Shown: positions 8,004 through 15,967 of the stretch, in pieces
Position numbering within the stretch: the stretch's first letter is position 1
How the letters are laid out: every line of letters starts with the position of its first letter
DNA from: Streptomyces sp. CC208A
Lineage (GTDB): Bacteria; Actinomycetota; Actinomycetes; Streptomycetales; Streptomycetaceae
Assembly (NCBI RefSeq): GCF_030010625.1
Contig: NZ_JASCXN010000005.1
Coordinates: 124,001 to 188,000, forward strand
Direction: 5' to 3'
DNA: 64,000 nucleotides
Translations under genes and position numbers: made by a program
The notes under the pieces: model-generated
Seen by the model: only the letters and a program-made list of their open reading frames with translations
Databases searched by the model: none
Told to the model about the DNA's origin: nothing

Positions 8004-8027
8004 ATTTACTAGGACGTCCTAGTAAAT
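8004..8027. promoter_or_regulatory. Perfect 24-bp palindrome upstream of icmA (repressor operator)
   Basis: ATTTACTAGGAC is followed directly by its exact reverse complement. The centre of symmetry is 20-21 bases upstream of the icmA ATG, so a bound protein would cover the ribosome site or promoter. The outer TTACT/AGTAA half-sites equal those at 4076-4089 and 4206-4218. The core CTAGGACGTCCTAG is AT/CTAG-rich and stands out in this genome. Confidence 0.8.
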
Positions 8028-8039
8028 GTCGACGGCAAA

Positions 8040-8061
8040 CCCCCGCACAGTTGTGCGGGGG
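8040..8061 (-). terminator. Terminator after the DUF3817 gene
   Basis: CCCCCGCAC pairs with GTGCGGGGG around a four-base AGTT loop, starting 6 bases after the stop of the minus-strand DUF3817 gene. It separates that gene from icmA, so icmA has its own promoter. Confidence 0.7.
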
Positions 8062-8067
8062 TGGGTG

Positions 8068-8400
8068 TCAGGCCTTGGCGGGAACCGGCTGCACGCCGCT
8101 GACCAGCGGCTTGACCTCGGCGACGACCTTCCGCTCGACGAAGAAGGCGGCGAAGGGAATCGTGCCCGAGAGCAGCACCCACAGCAGCTTGCCGAACGAC
8201 CACTTCGCCTTGGAACCCAGGTCGAAGGCGAAGATCAGATAGATGATGTACAGGACGCCGTGGGTCTGGGAGACCGCGAAGGTCACGTCCTCGCCGGTGT
8301 CGAAGCCGTACTTGGCGACCATGCAGCCGCAGAGCACGAGCAGCATGACGGCGGTCACGTACGCCATGACGCGGTAGCGGGTCAGCACGCTGGATTTCAT
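8068..8400 (-). CDS. DUF3817 small membrane protein
   Basis: This 110-residue protein has three hydrophobic segments: residues about 10-28 (VMAYVTAVMLLVLCGCMV), 42-60 (AVSQTHGVLYIIYLIFAFDL) and 72-88 (LLWVLLSGTIPFAAFFVERK). The HGVLY..Y motif, the KWSFGK segment and the terminal PFAAFFVERK are characteristic of DUF3817. The function of the family is not known. It lies between a MarR gene and icmA, ended by its own hairpin. A second DUF3817 gene with the same motifs ([29 protein letters not shown]) lies at 15479-15832, so the two are paralogues. Confidence 0.9.
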   Translation of the reverse strand: MKSSVLTRYRVMAYVTAVMLLVLCGCMVAKYGFDTGEDVTFAVSQTHGVLYIIYLIFAFDLGSKAKWSFGKLLWVLLSGTIPFAAFFVERKVVAEVKPLVSGVQPVPAKA

Positions 8401-8436
8401 GCCGTCGAGCGTAACCGCCCGTTCCGGGCGATCTTC

Positions 8437-8454
8437 GCGGGGGTCGGCCCCCGC
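8437..8454 (-). terminator. Short hairpin after the MarR gene
   Basis: GCGGGGG pairs with CCCCCGC around a TCGG loop, 10 bases beyond the stop of the minus-strand MarR gene. The stem is only 7 bp, so it may be a weak terminator. Confidence 0.5.
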
Positions 8455-8464
8455 CGGAGCGAGG

Positions 8465-8974
8465 TCAGCCCTCCTCGAAGTCGTGTGCCGCGACCCGCAG
8501 GGGGCGCAGGAGGGCGAAGATCTCGGCGCATTCCTCCGCGTCGTACGCGCCCAGGCCGAAGTCCATCTCCATCAGGTCGCGGGTGGCCGCCTCGACCACC
8601 TCGCGGCCCTTCTCGGTGATGGAGGCGAGGGTGCCGCGCCCGTCGTTGGGGTTGGGGCGCTTGGCGACGAGACCGGACCTCACCAGGCGGTCCACCGTGT
8701 TCGTCACCGACGTGGGGTGGACCATCAGCCGCTCGCCGATCTTCGACATCGGCAGCTCGCCCGCCTTGGAGAAGGTGAGCAGCACCAGGGCCTCGTAGCG
8801 GGCGAAGGTCAGCCCGTACGGCTTGACCACGGCGTCGACCTCGGCCAGGAGGATCTGGTGGGCGCGCATGATCGAGGTGATCGCGGCCATCGCGGGGACC
8901 GGGCCCCAGCGCTTCTGCCAGAGTTCGTCGGCTCGGGCGATGGGGTCGAAGGGGAGACTGAGCGGCTTCGGCAC
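8465..8974 (-). CDS. MarR family transcriptional regulator
   Basis: The 169-residue protein starts at ATG 8974. Residues 35-140 form a MarR winged helix: the first helix IMRAHQILLAEVDAVVKPYGLT, the segment FARYEALVLLTFS, the recognition helix region MVHPTSVTNTVDRLVRSGLV, and the wing KRPNPNDGRGTLASITEKGRE, where NPxDxR is the family hallmark. It is 64 bases upstream of the DUF3817 gene on the same strand and may be cotranscribed weakly through the 8437 hairpin. MarR proteins bind palindromes as dimers and respond to small phenolic or acyl ligands or oxidants; no conserved redox cysteine is visible, so this one is probably not an OhrR-type sensor. The target is unknown. Confidence 0.93.
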   Translation of the reverse strand: MPKPLSLPFDPIARADELWQKRWGPVPAMAAITSIMRAHQILLAEVDAVVKPYGLTFARYEALVLLTFSKAGELPMSKIGERLMVHPTSVTNTVDRLVRSGLVAKRPNPNDGRGTLASITEKGREVVEAATRDLMEMDFGLGAYDAEECAEIFALLRPLRVAAHDFEEG

Positions 8975-8983
8975 GCGTCGACC

Positions 8984-9700
8984 TTACCGACTGGTCACAT
9001 GCCGGTCAGCCCCGTCTCGCTTTTCGGTCGCCCGCGGCTCGGCGGCGGCGGCGAGGAGGCAGAGCGTGCCGAGGACGCCCGCGCCCGCGACGACCGTGTG
9101 CACGGGGGCGAACTCGGCGGCGGCGCCGGCCCCGGCCATGCCGATGCCCTGGACGGTCATCATGCCCGCGGTCATCAGGGTCATGGTCCTTCCCCGCTGC
9201 TCCTCGGGGACGGCGGCGACGAACCGGGCGTCGAGGCCGAGGGTGTACGCGCCGGTGGTGCCGGCCAGGAGGAGGACGCCGACCGCGAGGGCGACGCCGG
9301 GCTCGGAGGCGTACAGGAGGTACGGCAGGACGCCGGCGACGGCGAGCGGCAGCATGATCCGGGAGCGGGTCGCGGCGGAGAGGAACGATCCGGCGAAGAG
9401 CTCGCCCGCGATGGTGCCGACGGGCAGGGCGCACATGAGGAGGCCGAGGGCGGCGCTGGAGGCGCCGATCCCGGCGGCGTAGGGGGCGGCGAGGGCCTCG
9501 GGGACGACGGCGAAGAACGGCGGCACCCAGAACATCAGCATCAGGGCGCGCACGCGCCGGTTCCGCAGCACCGCCCAGGTGCCGGAGATCCCGCCGCCCG
9601 CCCGTCCGGCGGTGCGGGCGGGTCGGCGGGCGGTGCCGAGGCGCGGGAGCAGTGCCGAGGCGAGGAAGGTGGCGGCGGTGACGGCGAGGGCGCCGCGCGG
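8984..9700 (-). pseudogene. MFS transporter remnant, C-terminal half only
   Basis: The frame ending at stop 8984 encodes about 240 residues of the C-terminal half of a major facilitator exporter. Six to seven membrane segments are visible, for example ALMLMFWVPPFFAVVPEAL, AALGLLMCALPVGTIAGEL and VALAVGVLLLAGTTGAYTL, with the loop motif PEEQRGRTMTL. Upstream of ALAVTAATFLASALLPR the frame runs without a break into Arg/Pro noise and into the antisense of another gene fragment, and no start codon or N-terminal half exists. The gene has lost its promoter, start and the first five to six helices. It is therefore inactive. It pairs with the ArsR remnant on the other strand. Confidence 0.85.
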
Positions 9701-9900
9701 GGGACGTGCTGTGCGCCCTGGACGGGCCGAGGGGGACGACGGCGCTCGCGCACCGGCTGGGGCGGGCGCCGTCCTCGGTCTCGGCGCATCCGGCGGTGCT
9801 GCGGGACGCGGGGCTGCTGACCTCCCGGCGTTACGGCCACCAGGTGCTGTACGAGCGGACGCCGCTGGGGATCGCGGTGTCGCAGCCGGACGCCGGCTGA
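9701..9900 (+). pseudogene. ArsR-family regulator remnant, C-terminal part only
   Basis: The frame (GTG at 9706) gives about 65 residues: LCALDGPRGTTALAHRLGRA, SSVSAHPAVLRDAGLLTSRR and YGHQVLYERTPLGIAV. This is the helix-turn-helix and wing at the C-terminal end of ArsR regulators of the DUF5937-like type, which usually carry 250 N-terminal residues more. SAHPAVLRDAGL has Pro where His/Leu is usual, a further sign of decay. The 5' part is missing exactly where the MFS remnant on the opposite strand begins, so one deletion removed the shared promoter region and both N-termini. A short product from the GTG is conceivable but unlikely to work. Confidence 0.75.
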
Positions 9901-9989
9901 CCGCCATGTCACGATAAGCCCCGTTCATCCGCCTGCTGGGGGTGGACCTCACGCCCGTACTCCCCGCGTTGCCGACCCTGGGGGCCCGG

Positions 9990-11015
9990 ATGTCCCGCCG
10001 CACGACCGTCACCGCCACGCTCGCCCTCGTCAGCGCGCTGCTGCTGGCCGTGAGCGGCTGTTCCTCCGGCGGGCCCGCCCCCTCCCCCGTCGGCCCGCCC
10101 TCCGCGACGGGGGGCGAGGCCCCCGCGCCGACCGGCGGGTCGCCGTTCTGGGTGGACCCGGAGAGCGACGCGGCGAAGCAGGTGCGGGAGTACGAGGCGC
10201 AGGGCCGCACCGACGACGCGCGGGCGCTGAAGCGGATCGCGGAGCAGCCGGTCGCGGACTGGCCGGCCGGCGACGACCCGGTGCCGGAGATCCTGCGGGC
10301 GGTGCGCGGGGCGACGGCCGAGGACCGGACGGCGGTCTTCGTGGCGTACAACATCCCGCACCGGGACTGCGGCATGTACTCGGCGGGCGGGGCGCACGAC
10401 GGGACGGCGTACCGGGCGTGGATCGACGCCTTCGCCTCGGCGATCGGGGACGCCTCGGCCGTGGTGGTGCTCGAACCGGACGCGGTGCCGCACATGGTGG
10501 ACGGCTGTACGCCTCCGGAGTACCACGAGGAGCGGTCCGCGCTGCTCGCGGAGGCGGTCGAGCGGCTGAAGCGGCAACCGCGGACCCGGGTCTACCTGGA
10601 CGCGGGCAATCCGGCGTGGATCGACGATCCGGGCAAGCTGGTGGAGCCGTTGCGGCGGGCGGGGGTCTCCCGGGCGGACGGCTTCGCGCTGAACGTGTCG
10701 AACTTCCAGACCACCGCGGCGGTGCGGGAGTTCGGGGCGACCCTGTCGGGGCTGCTCGGCGGGATGCACTTCACGATCGACACGAGCCGGAACGGCGCAG
10801 GACCCCTCCCGGGGGACCGGGCGGAGGCCTGGTGCAATCCCCCGGGCCGGTCGCTCGGGGTGCCGCCGACGGACCGGACCGGGGACGCGCTGGTGGACGC
10901 GTACCTGTGGATCAAGCGTCCGGGGGAGTCGGACGGGCAGTGCCGGGGCGGCCCGGCGGCGGGCACCTGGTGGCCTGAGTACGCGCTGGGGCTCGCCCGC
11001 CGGGCCGGGTCCTGA
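9990..11015 (+). CDS. Glycoside hydrolase family 6 lipoprotein (beta-1,4-glucanase)
   Basis: The 341-residue protein starts at ATG 9990 with a lipoprotein signal: MSRRTT, a hydrophobic core and the lipobox LLAVSGCSS, so the mature protein should be anchored at Cys24. A Pro/Ala/Gly linker follows. The catalytic domain shows GH6 signatures: [30 protein letters not shown] with the proton-donor Asp, [31 protein letters not shown], and the C-terminal [11 protein letters not shown] and [16 protein letters not shown]. It would cleave beta-1,4-glucan. It converges with glxA (9 bases apart) and cslA, and the same trio is known in S. coelicolor, where the GH6 enzyme (CslZ) trims or releases the tip glucan. 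A GTG start 48 bases upstream would spoil the signal peptide. Confidence 0.93.
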   Translation: MSRRTTVTATLALVSALLLAVSGCSSGGPAPSPVGPPSATGGEAPAPTGGSPFWVDPESDAAKQVREYEAQGRTDDARALKRIAEQPVADWPAGDDPVPEILRAVRGATAEDRTAVFVAYNIPHRDCGMYSAGGAHDGTAYRAWIDAFASAIGDASAVVVLEPDAVPHMVDGCTPPEYHEERSALLAEAVERLKRQPRTRVYLDAGNPAWIDDPGKLVEPLRRAGVSRADGFALNVSNFQTTAAVREFGATLSGLLGGMHFTIDTSRNGAGPLPGDRAEAWCNPPGRSLGVPPTDRTGDALVDAYLWIKRPGESDGQCRGGPAAGTWWPEYALGLARRAGS

Positions 11016-11024
11016 CGGGGCCGC

Positions 11025-13001
11025 TCACTCCTCGCGTTCCGTCCCGACCCGGAGCCACTTGGCCTCGGACGGGATGCCGTCCTGGTCGGTGACGAAGAGC
11101 ATGTACCAGCCGGGCGGGACGAGGGTGCGGTCGTCGGGCACGTCCACGGTGACGGTGAGGCCGTCCTTGCCCCGCGTCAGGTCCAGGGCCACCGAGCGCT
11201 GTTCGACGTCGGTGGTGTGGGTGACGGCGCTGGGCCGCATGAGCCGGGCCGTGGCGATCCGGCCGGCGTCCTTGGTCTTGAAGGTGGCGCGGCCGTTCCG
11301 GTCGAGCTCCTGCGGTCCCTCGCCCAGGACCGGCCGGCCGGCGCCCGCCTTGTGGAGGTAGGGCGGGGTGAAGACCTCGATACGCTGCTCGAAGGTGCCG
11401 AGCTTGGTGTTGTCCTTGTCGGCGTAGAGCGGGTCGGAGCCGAAGGTGGCGACCCGTCCGTCGGGCAGCAGCAGTGCCTCCGAGTGGTAGTTGCGGCCGA
11501 CGGTGGGGTCGGCCGCCGCCGCGAAGGCGTTGGTGGCGGGGTCGTAGAACTGGGCCTTGAGGATGTCGCTGGCGCCGCGGCCGCGGTAGTCGCGGGAGCC
11601 GCCGGTGGTGAAGACGGTGTCGTCGGGGAGGAGGACGCTGCTGAGGTAGCGGGTGCCCTGCGGGAGCGGCGGGCCGTCCTTGAAGACCGGGTTGTCGCTG
11701 CCGAGGTCGACGACGGCGGTGCGGGCGGTGGACTTGGCGGACTCGCCGACCCCGCCGCCGCCGAGGACCATGATCTTCTGGGCCTGTGCGGGCGGCAGGA
11801 TCAGGGAGGCGGAGGTCTCCAGCTGGTCGGTGTCGGTGAGGCCGGGGAGCCTGGTGAAGGTGTTGGTCTCCAGGTCCCACAGGCCCGGGGCGCGGCCCTT
11901 GTCGGCGGGCCCGTAGCCGGCGTTGGAGCCGGTGTAGAGGAGCTTGCCGCCCTTGGTGAGGAAGAGCGCCGGGTAGGTGGGGAAGTAGCGGAAGGGGCCC
12001 TTGGTCCACTTCTTGGTCTCGGGGTCGTAGATCTCGTTGTCGCCGGGGACGACGTCGCCGACGTCGTTGAGGCCGGAGACGGCGAGGACCCTGCCGTCCT
12101 GGAGTCCGACGAGGGTGGGGTACCAGCGGGCGTCCTTCATGGGGGCGACCGGGATGTACTTCTCCGCCTTGGGGTCGAACTCGTAGGCGGCCTTGATGCC
12201 CTGGAAGTCCTGCTTCTCGGTGGTGAGCTTCTGGGCGAGGCCGTAGACGTTGTCGGCGTCCTTGCCCTTGAGGCCGACGACCTCGTACTGGGCGGCCTGG
12301 GTGGTGAGGCCCTGCGGGCCCTCCTCGACGGCCTCGACGAAGACGCGGGCCTCGGAGGCGGTCACCTTGGTCTTCCACGGCTTCATCTGGCCGCTCTTGA
12401 AGTACGAGATCTCGAACTCGCGCTTCGCCCTGGGGACGGTGACGTCGGTGGTGGAGACGTACTCGACACCGGACGGGGAGCGGAAGCGGGTGCCCTTCTT
12501 CAGGGTGACGGCCTTGTCGGGGCTCTCGTTCTTCACCCGCATCCCGCCGCCGGCCTTCCTCACGCTGCCGTCGAGGACCTCGTAGCGGGCGGTGCCGCCG
12601 GCCACCAGGAGCCGTCCGTCGGGGAGTTGGCTGTGTCCGGCGCAGAAGAAGTCCTCGGGGGTGGGGATCTTCTTGAAGGTGTTCTTCACCGGGTCCCACA
12701 GGACGGTGTCGAAGGTCCCGGCGTCGAAGTTCTTCTGGTTGTTGCCCGAGCCGGCGATCAGCAGCACCTTGCCGGTGTGCAGGAGGGCCGCGTGGATGGC
12801 GTTGATGCGGGCCCCGTCGGGGACGGAGACGCCGAGCCAGGAGCCGTACCTCTTCTTGTACTCGGGCTGGGCGATCTTGTAGGCGTGGTACTTCTCCGAG
12901 GCGAAGGAGACGGCGGCGGGCGCGTTGAGCGCGGCGAGGACGAGGACGGCGCCGCTGCCGAGCAGGGTCTTCTTGAACTTCTTGGACGGCCGGTAGGCCA
13001 T
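11025..13001 (-). CDS. glxA: Galactose-oxidase-like copper radical oxidase
   Basis: The 658-residue protein starts at ATG 13001 with a short cytoplasmic stretch (MAYRPSKKFKK) and one hydrophobic helix (residues 12-35), typical of a membrane-anchored extracellular enzyme. Kelch-like blades follow. The radical copper site can be traced: Cys120 in EDFFCAGHSQLPDG and Tyr294 in DARWYPTL (thioether cofactor, with Trp293 next to it), Tyr505-His506 in GRNYHSEALLLPDG and His595 in SAVTHTTD. A C-terminal beta domain ends the protein. GlxA needs copper and, with CslA, makes a tip-located glycan required for development and pellet formation in Streptomyces. The gene follows cslA by 3 bases, so they form an operon. 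Confidence 0.95.
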   Translation of the reverse strand: MAYRPSKKFKKTLLGSGAVLVLAALNAPAAVSFASEKYHAYKIAQPEYKKRYGSWLGVSVPDGARINAIHAALLHTGKVLLIAGSGNNQKNFDAGTFDTVLWDPVKNTFKKIPTPEDFFCAGHSQLPDGRLLVAGGTARYEVLDGSVRKAGGGMRVKNESPDKAVTLKKGTRFRSPSGVEYVSTTDVTVPRAKREFEISYFKSGQMKPWKTKVTASEARVFVEAVEEGPQGLTTQAAQYEVVGLKGKDADNVYGLAQKLTTEKQDFQGIKAAYEFDPKAEKYIPVAPMKDARWYPTLVGLQDGRVLAVSGLNDVGDVVPGDNEIYDPETKKWTKGPFRYFPTYPALFLTKGGKLLYTGSNAGYGPADKGRAPGLWDLETNTFTRLPGLTDTDQLETSASLILPPAQAQKIMVLGGGGVGESAKSTARTAVVDLGSDNPVFKDGPPLPQGTRYLSSVLLPDDTVFTTGGSRDYRGRGASDILKAQFYDPATNAFAAAADPTVGRNYHSEALLLPDGRVATFGSDPLYADKDNTKLGTFEQRIEVFTPPYLHKAGAGRPVLGEGPQELDRNGRATFKTKDAGRIATARLMRPSAVTHTTDVEQRSVALDLTRGKDGLTVTVDVPDDRTLVPPGWYMLFVTDQDGIPSEAKWLRVGTEREE

Positions 13002-13004
13002 GGC

Positions 13005-14855
13005 TCAGTTCCCTCCGGTCTTCGTGGGCGCGGTGGTCGCGGGCGGGTGCGGGGGCAGGGGCGGGAACTGCGGCAGCGGCGGTACGGCGCGCAGCTCCAT
13101 TCCAGCGGGGGCGACGGTGAGGCGGCGCTCCCTGACGCGGGCGCGGACCCGGGCGCGGTGCCGGGCGCGGACCGCGCGGGCACGCCGGTCCCGCAGGCAG
13201 GTGAGGGCCCACACGGTGAGCGGGGCGAGCGCGATGCCGAGGGCGAGGACCGCCCAGGTGCGCATGGCCGCGTGGGTGTGCCCGTAGCGGACCGAGGCCA
13301 CCAGGGAGGCGATGAGGACGGCCGCCCAGAAGAGGTGGATGCGGAAGGTGAGGACGCGGTCGGGGCTGGCGGCGCCGCCCTTGGGGGTGACGACGAAACG
13401 GCCCCGGGTGCGCAGCAGCGCGGAGCCGAGGGACCTGAGGTAGAGGGGGGCGGAGAGCGCGGACATCATCATGCCGGCGAGGCCGCCGGAGCCCTCGGGC
13501 TCGTGCGGGGAGACGTTGTGGCGGCGGTTCCAGAGGTAGAGGCCGATCTGGAGGGCGACGGCGTCGCTGTAGATCATCAGCCAGACCTGGGAGGAGACCT
13601 GGGTGCCGGAGGCGCCGAGCCACAGGTAGAGGACGCAACTGAGGATGCCGAGCAGCCAGTTGACGGCCGTCATGGGGTAGTAGACGAGCATCAGCGTGTA
13701 GTTGAGGAGGCGGCCGGGCGGCATGCTGAACGGCGCCTTCCAGTACTGCTTGAGGATCGTCTCGTAGGTGCCCCGGGACCAGCGGAGCTGCTGGGTGAAG
13801 AAGTCCGTCCAGGAGACGGGGCCCTCGCCGACGGCGAGGACGTCGGGGGTGTAGACGGAGCGCCAGCGCCGGCCGGTGACCGGGTTCTTGCGGCGGTGCA
13901 GTTCGAAGCCGGTGGCCATGTCCTCGGTGATGGAGTCGTACAGGCCGCCGATCTGCTTCAGGGCGGCGATCCTGACGACGTTGTTGGTGCCGACGAACAT
14001 GGGGGCGCGGTAGCGGTTGCCGGCGCGCTGGATGAGGGCGTGGAAGAGGAACTGCTGGGACTCGGCGGCCTTGGTGACGGCGCCGGTGTAGTTGCCGTAG
14101 ACCTGCGGGCCGACGACGAAGGCGACGTCGGGGTCGCGGAAGTAGCCGAGCATCCGCTCCAGGAAGGCGGGGAGCGGGACGTGGTCGGTGTCGACCGAGG
14201 CGAAGTAGTCGTAGGCGTCGCCGTGCATGGCGAGCCAGGCGTTGTAGTTGCCGTGCTTGGTCTTCGCCTTGTGCGGGCCCTTCTTCCGGTTCCACTCGGG
14301 TATGCCGGCGCGGGTGAAGTGGCGGACGCCGAGTTCGGCGCAGAGCGCCTTCGCCTCGTCGGAGTCGCCCTCGTCGAGGAGCCAGACGTGCAGGGTGCCG
14401 GCGTGCCGGACGCGGACGGCGGCCTCCAGGGTGGCGCGGACCATGGAGAGGGGTTCCTTGCCGGGCACGTACGTGGTGAGGAAGGCGACCCGGGTGCCCT
14501 TCTCGGGGTACACCGGCACGGGGTCGCGGGCGACCATGGTGGCGTGGGCGATCGAGGCGACGTTCACCAGCATGAAGAAGCAGATGAGGCCGATGGCCAC
14601 GAGCATCACGGTGTCGTACGGCACCCGCCAGGTGTCGTCGCCCTCGCGGACGGTCCAGTGCGTGGGCCAGACCAGGTAGGCGAGGAGGACCGCGGAGAGC
14701 AGCGGGGCGAGGGCCATGAGGAGGACGGCGCGTATTCGGTGCGGCTCCTTCGAGAGCAGGCTCGTGTACTGCACCCGGTGGTCCGCCGTGCCCGGTTCCG
14801 TCAGGGGACCGGCGAGTCGGCTGTAGGTGTCGTAGTCGTAGCCTCCCGGCCGCAC
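13005..14855 (-). CDS. cslA: Cellulose-synthase-like glycosyltransferase family 2
   Basis: The 616-residue protein is read from GTG 14855, 4 bases after GGAGG; an ATG at 15098 would add 81 Arg/Pro-rich residues and was rejected. Two N-terminal helices (VLLMALAPLLSAVLLAYLVW and the next) precede a cytoplasmic GT2 domain with DEGDSDEAKALC, the DxD motif VDTDHVPLP, the TED motif SITEDMATGFEL and the processive-synthase motif QQLRWSRG. Further helices follow the catalytic domain, ending in a basic tail. It is expected to polymerise a beta-glucan and export it at hyphal tips, together with GlxA, GH6 and the DivIVA/Scy polarisome. Spacing to glxA is 3 bases. The upstream 300 bp hold the promoter. 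Confidence 0.94.
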   Translation of the reverse strand: MRPGGYDYDTYSRLAGPLTEPGTADHRVQYTSLLSKEPHRIRAVLLMALAPLLSAVLLAYLVWPTHWTVREGDDTWRVPYDTVMLVAIGLICFFMLVNVASIAHATMVARDPVPVYPEKGTRVAFLTTYVPGKEPLSMVRATLEAAVRVRHAGTLHVWLLDEGDSDEAKALCAELGVRHFTRAGIPEWNRKKGPHKAKTKHGNYNAWLAMHGDAYDYFASVDTDHVPLPAFLERMLGYFRDPDVAFVVGPQVYGNYTGAVTKAAESQQFLFHALIQRAGNRYRAPMFVGTNNVVRIAALKQIGGLYDSITEDMATGFELHRRKNPVTGRRWRSVYTPDVLAVGEGPVSWTDFFTQQLRWSRGTYETILKQYWKAPFSMPPGRLLNYTLMLVYYPMTAVNWLLGILSCVLYLWLGASGTQVSSQVWLMIYSDAVALQIGLYLWNRRHNVSPHEPEGSGGLAGMMMSALSAPLYLRSLGSALLRTRGRFVVTPKGGAASPDRVLTFRIHLFWAAVLIASLVASVRYGHTHAAMRTWAVLALGIALAPLTVWALTCLRDRRARAVRARHRARVRARVRERRLTVAPAGMELRAVPPLPQFPPLPPHPPATTAPTKTGGN

Positions 14856-15151
14856 GGTGCCTCCAGCTGTCGTCGAACGAGTCGATATCCCCACAAAAGG
14901 GGGTACCGCTCGGTGTGTCGACTGGAGTACTCCGAGTGAGGGTTTCCCGGCCCGTGCGTCCACCCGATCGATGCAGCGGGTACGCGGGCGGGTACGCGGC
15001 GGCCTTGCGTGGCCGGATTCGGCCCCTCCACGGCGGCGCGGCCGACGGCCCGGTGGCACTCCCCCGCGGAGACACCGGCGCCGTCGGCAGCCGTTCATGG
15101 AGGACGTTAACCGATGTCGAGCACTCGCCCAAAACCCCGCTGAGCAGCGGA
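14856..15151. other. cslA upstream region without genes
   Basis: About 300 bp between the cslA start and the terminator of the thiamine-binding gene. Open frames here are Arg-rich and lack ribosome sites. A small CCCC...GGGG hairpin around an A/T-rich loop (about 14890-14905) lies 40 bases upstream of the cslA start and could sit in the leader mRNA. I see no clear -10/-35 pair. Confidence 0.5.
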
Positions 15152-15174
15152 AAGCCCCCGGGGACCGGGGGCTT
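15152..15174 (-). terminator. Terminator after the thiamine-binding protein gene
   Basis: AAGCCCCCGG pairs with CCGGGGGCTT around a GGA loop, starting 14 bases beyond the stop of the minus-strand gene at 15189. Confidence 0.8.
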
Positions 15175-15188
15175 CGGGTGCGGCGGGC

Positions 15189-15482
15189 TCAGGCGCCGAG
15201 GTGGCGCTCCACCGTCTCGACCTTGGAGGTGAGGCCGTTGGTGACGCCGGGCCGGATGTCGGCCTTGAGGACGACGGAGACGCGCGGGGCGCGCGCCTCG
15301 ACGGCGGCGACGGCCCGCTTCACCACGTCCATCACTTCATCCCACTCTCCCTCGACGGAGGTGAACATGGCGTCGGTGCGGTTCGGCAGACCGGACTCCC
15401 GGACGACGCGGACGGCGTCGGCGACGTACTCGCCGACGTCCTCGCCGACACCGAGCGGGGTGACGGAGAAGGCGACGATCAT
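15189..15482 (-). CDS. MTH1187-family thiamine-binding protein
   Basis: This 97-residue protein starts at ATG 15482, whose ATGA overlaps the stop of the DUF3817 gene. It shows the MTH1187/YkoF-like ferredoxin fold: [20 protein letters not shown] at the N-terminus, the central [17 protein letters not shown], and [17 protein letters not shown] before the final helix. The family (formerly UPF0045/DUF77) forms tetramers and binds thiamine or related pyrimidines in the cytosol. No signal peptide is present. The tight coupling with the DUF3817 membrane protein suggests that the two proteins are used together, perhaps in vitamin uptake or sensing, but this is inference. Confidence 0.88.
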   Translation of the reverse strand: MIVAFSVTPLGVGEDVGEYVADAVRVVRESGLPNRTDAMFTSVEGEWDEVMDVVKRAVAAVEARAPRVSVVLKADIRPGVTNGLTSKVETVERHLGA

Positions 15483-15832
15483 GCCTTGACCGCGCTCTCG
15501 GCGGCCTCGGCGCGGGCGCGGGAGGCGATGACGGCCGCCTCGGCCTCGCGCTTCAGCCTGCGGTCGGCGAAGAAGCCGCCGAAGGGCAGCACGGAGAGGG
15601 CGAAGTAGACGGCGGCGGTGCCGAAGCTCCACTTGGTGCGGTTCCAGGCGTCCAGCCAGAAGAGCACGTAGAGGACGAAGAGCACGCCGTGGACCGCGCC
15701 CATGACCGGCACCGCGTTGAAGTCCGTGGTCCGCTTGAGCACCGAGCAGACCAGCAGGAGCAGGAACGAGACGGCCTCGGGCGTGGAGACGAGCCGGAGG
15801 CGGTGGAGCGAGGAAGCGGTCTTGAGGTCCAC
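15479..15832 (-). CDS. DUF3817 membrane protein, second copy
   Basis: The 117-residue protein is read from GTG 15832. It has three membrane segments, about residues 19-33 ([15 protein letters not shown]), 42-62 ([21 protein letters not shown]) and 70-88 ([20 protein letters not shown]), then an Ala/Glu-rich charged tail of 25 residues that the copy at 8068-8400 lacks. The ribosome site is weak (AAGGTG about 10 bases upstream). It is the first gene of a two-gene unit with the thiamine-binding protein and is read divergently from the AIM24 trio. The start is uncertain by several codons. Confidence 0.88.
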   Translation of the reverse strand: MDLKTASSLHRLRLVSTPEAVSFLLLLVCSVLKRTTDFNAVPVMGAVHGVLFVLYVLFWLDAWNRTKWSFGTAAVYFALSVLPFGGFFADRRLKREAEAAVIASRARAEAAESAVKA

Positions 15833-15890
15833 GGAGGGGTCACCTTCGTTCGAGCCGTTGAGTGAGCCGTTGAGGGATCTTGTGAACGGA

Positions 15891-15920
15891 TGCACAAGGG
15901 GTGGGCGGATCCATTGTGCA
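15891..15920. promoter_or_regulatory. Inverted repeat in the divergent DUF3817/AIM24 promoter region
   Basis: TGCACAA (15891-15897) and TTGTGCA (15914-15920) face each other with 16 bases between, about one and a half helical turns. Beside it a GAGCCGTTGAG sequence is directly repeated (about 15852-15876). Both lie between genes read in opposite directions and may bind a shared regulator. Confidence 0.45.
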
Positions 15921-15967
15921 CGGTGACTTTGCTGTCTCTTTATCCGGGTCCCCGCTACCTTCGGGCC

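Noticed and set aside
11217-14939. 1240-codon plus-strand frame opposite glxA and cslA
   Set aside because: Val/Gly/Glu-rich composition without motifs; the minus strand carries full enzymes with intact active sites.
13005-15098. Longer cslA beginning at ATG 15098
   Set aside because: The extra 81 residues are Arg/Pro noise without a ribosome site, while GTG 14855 follows GGAGG.
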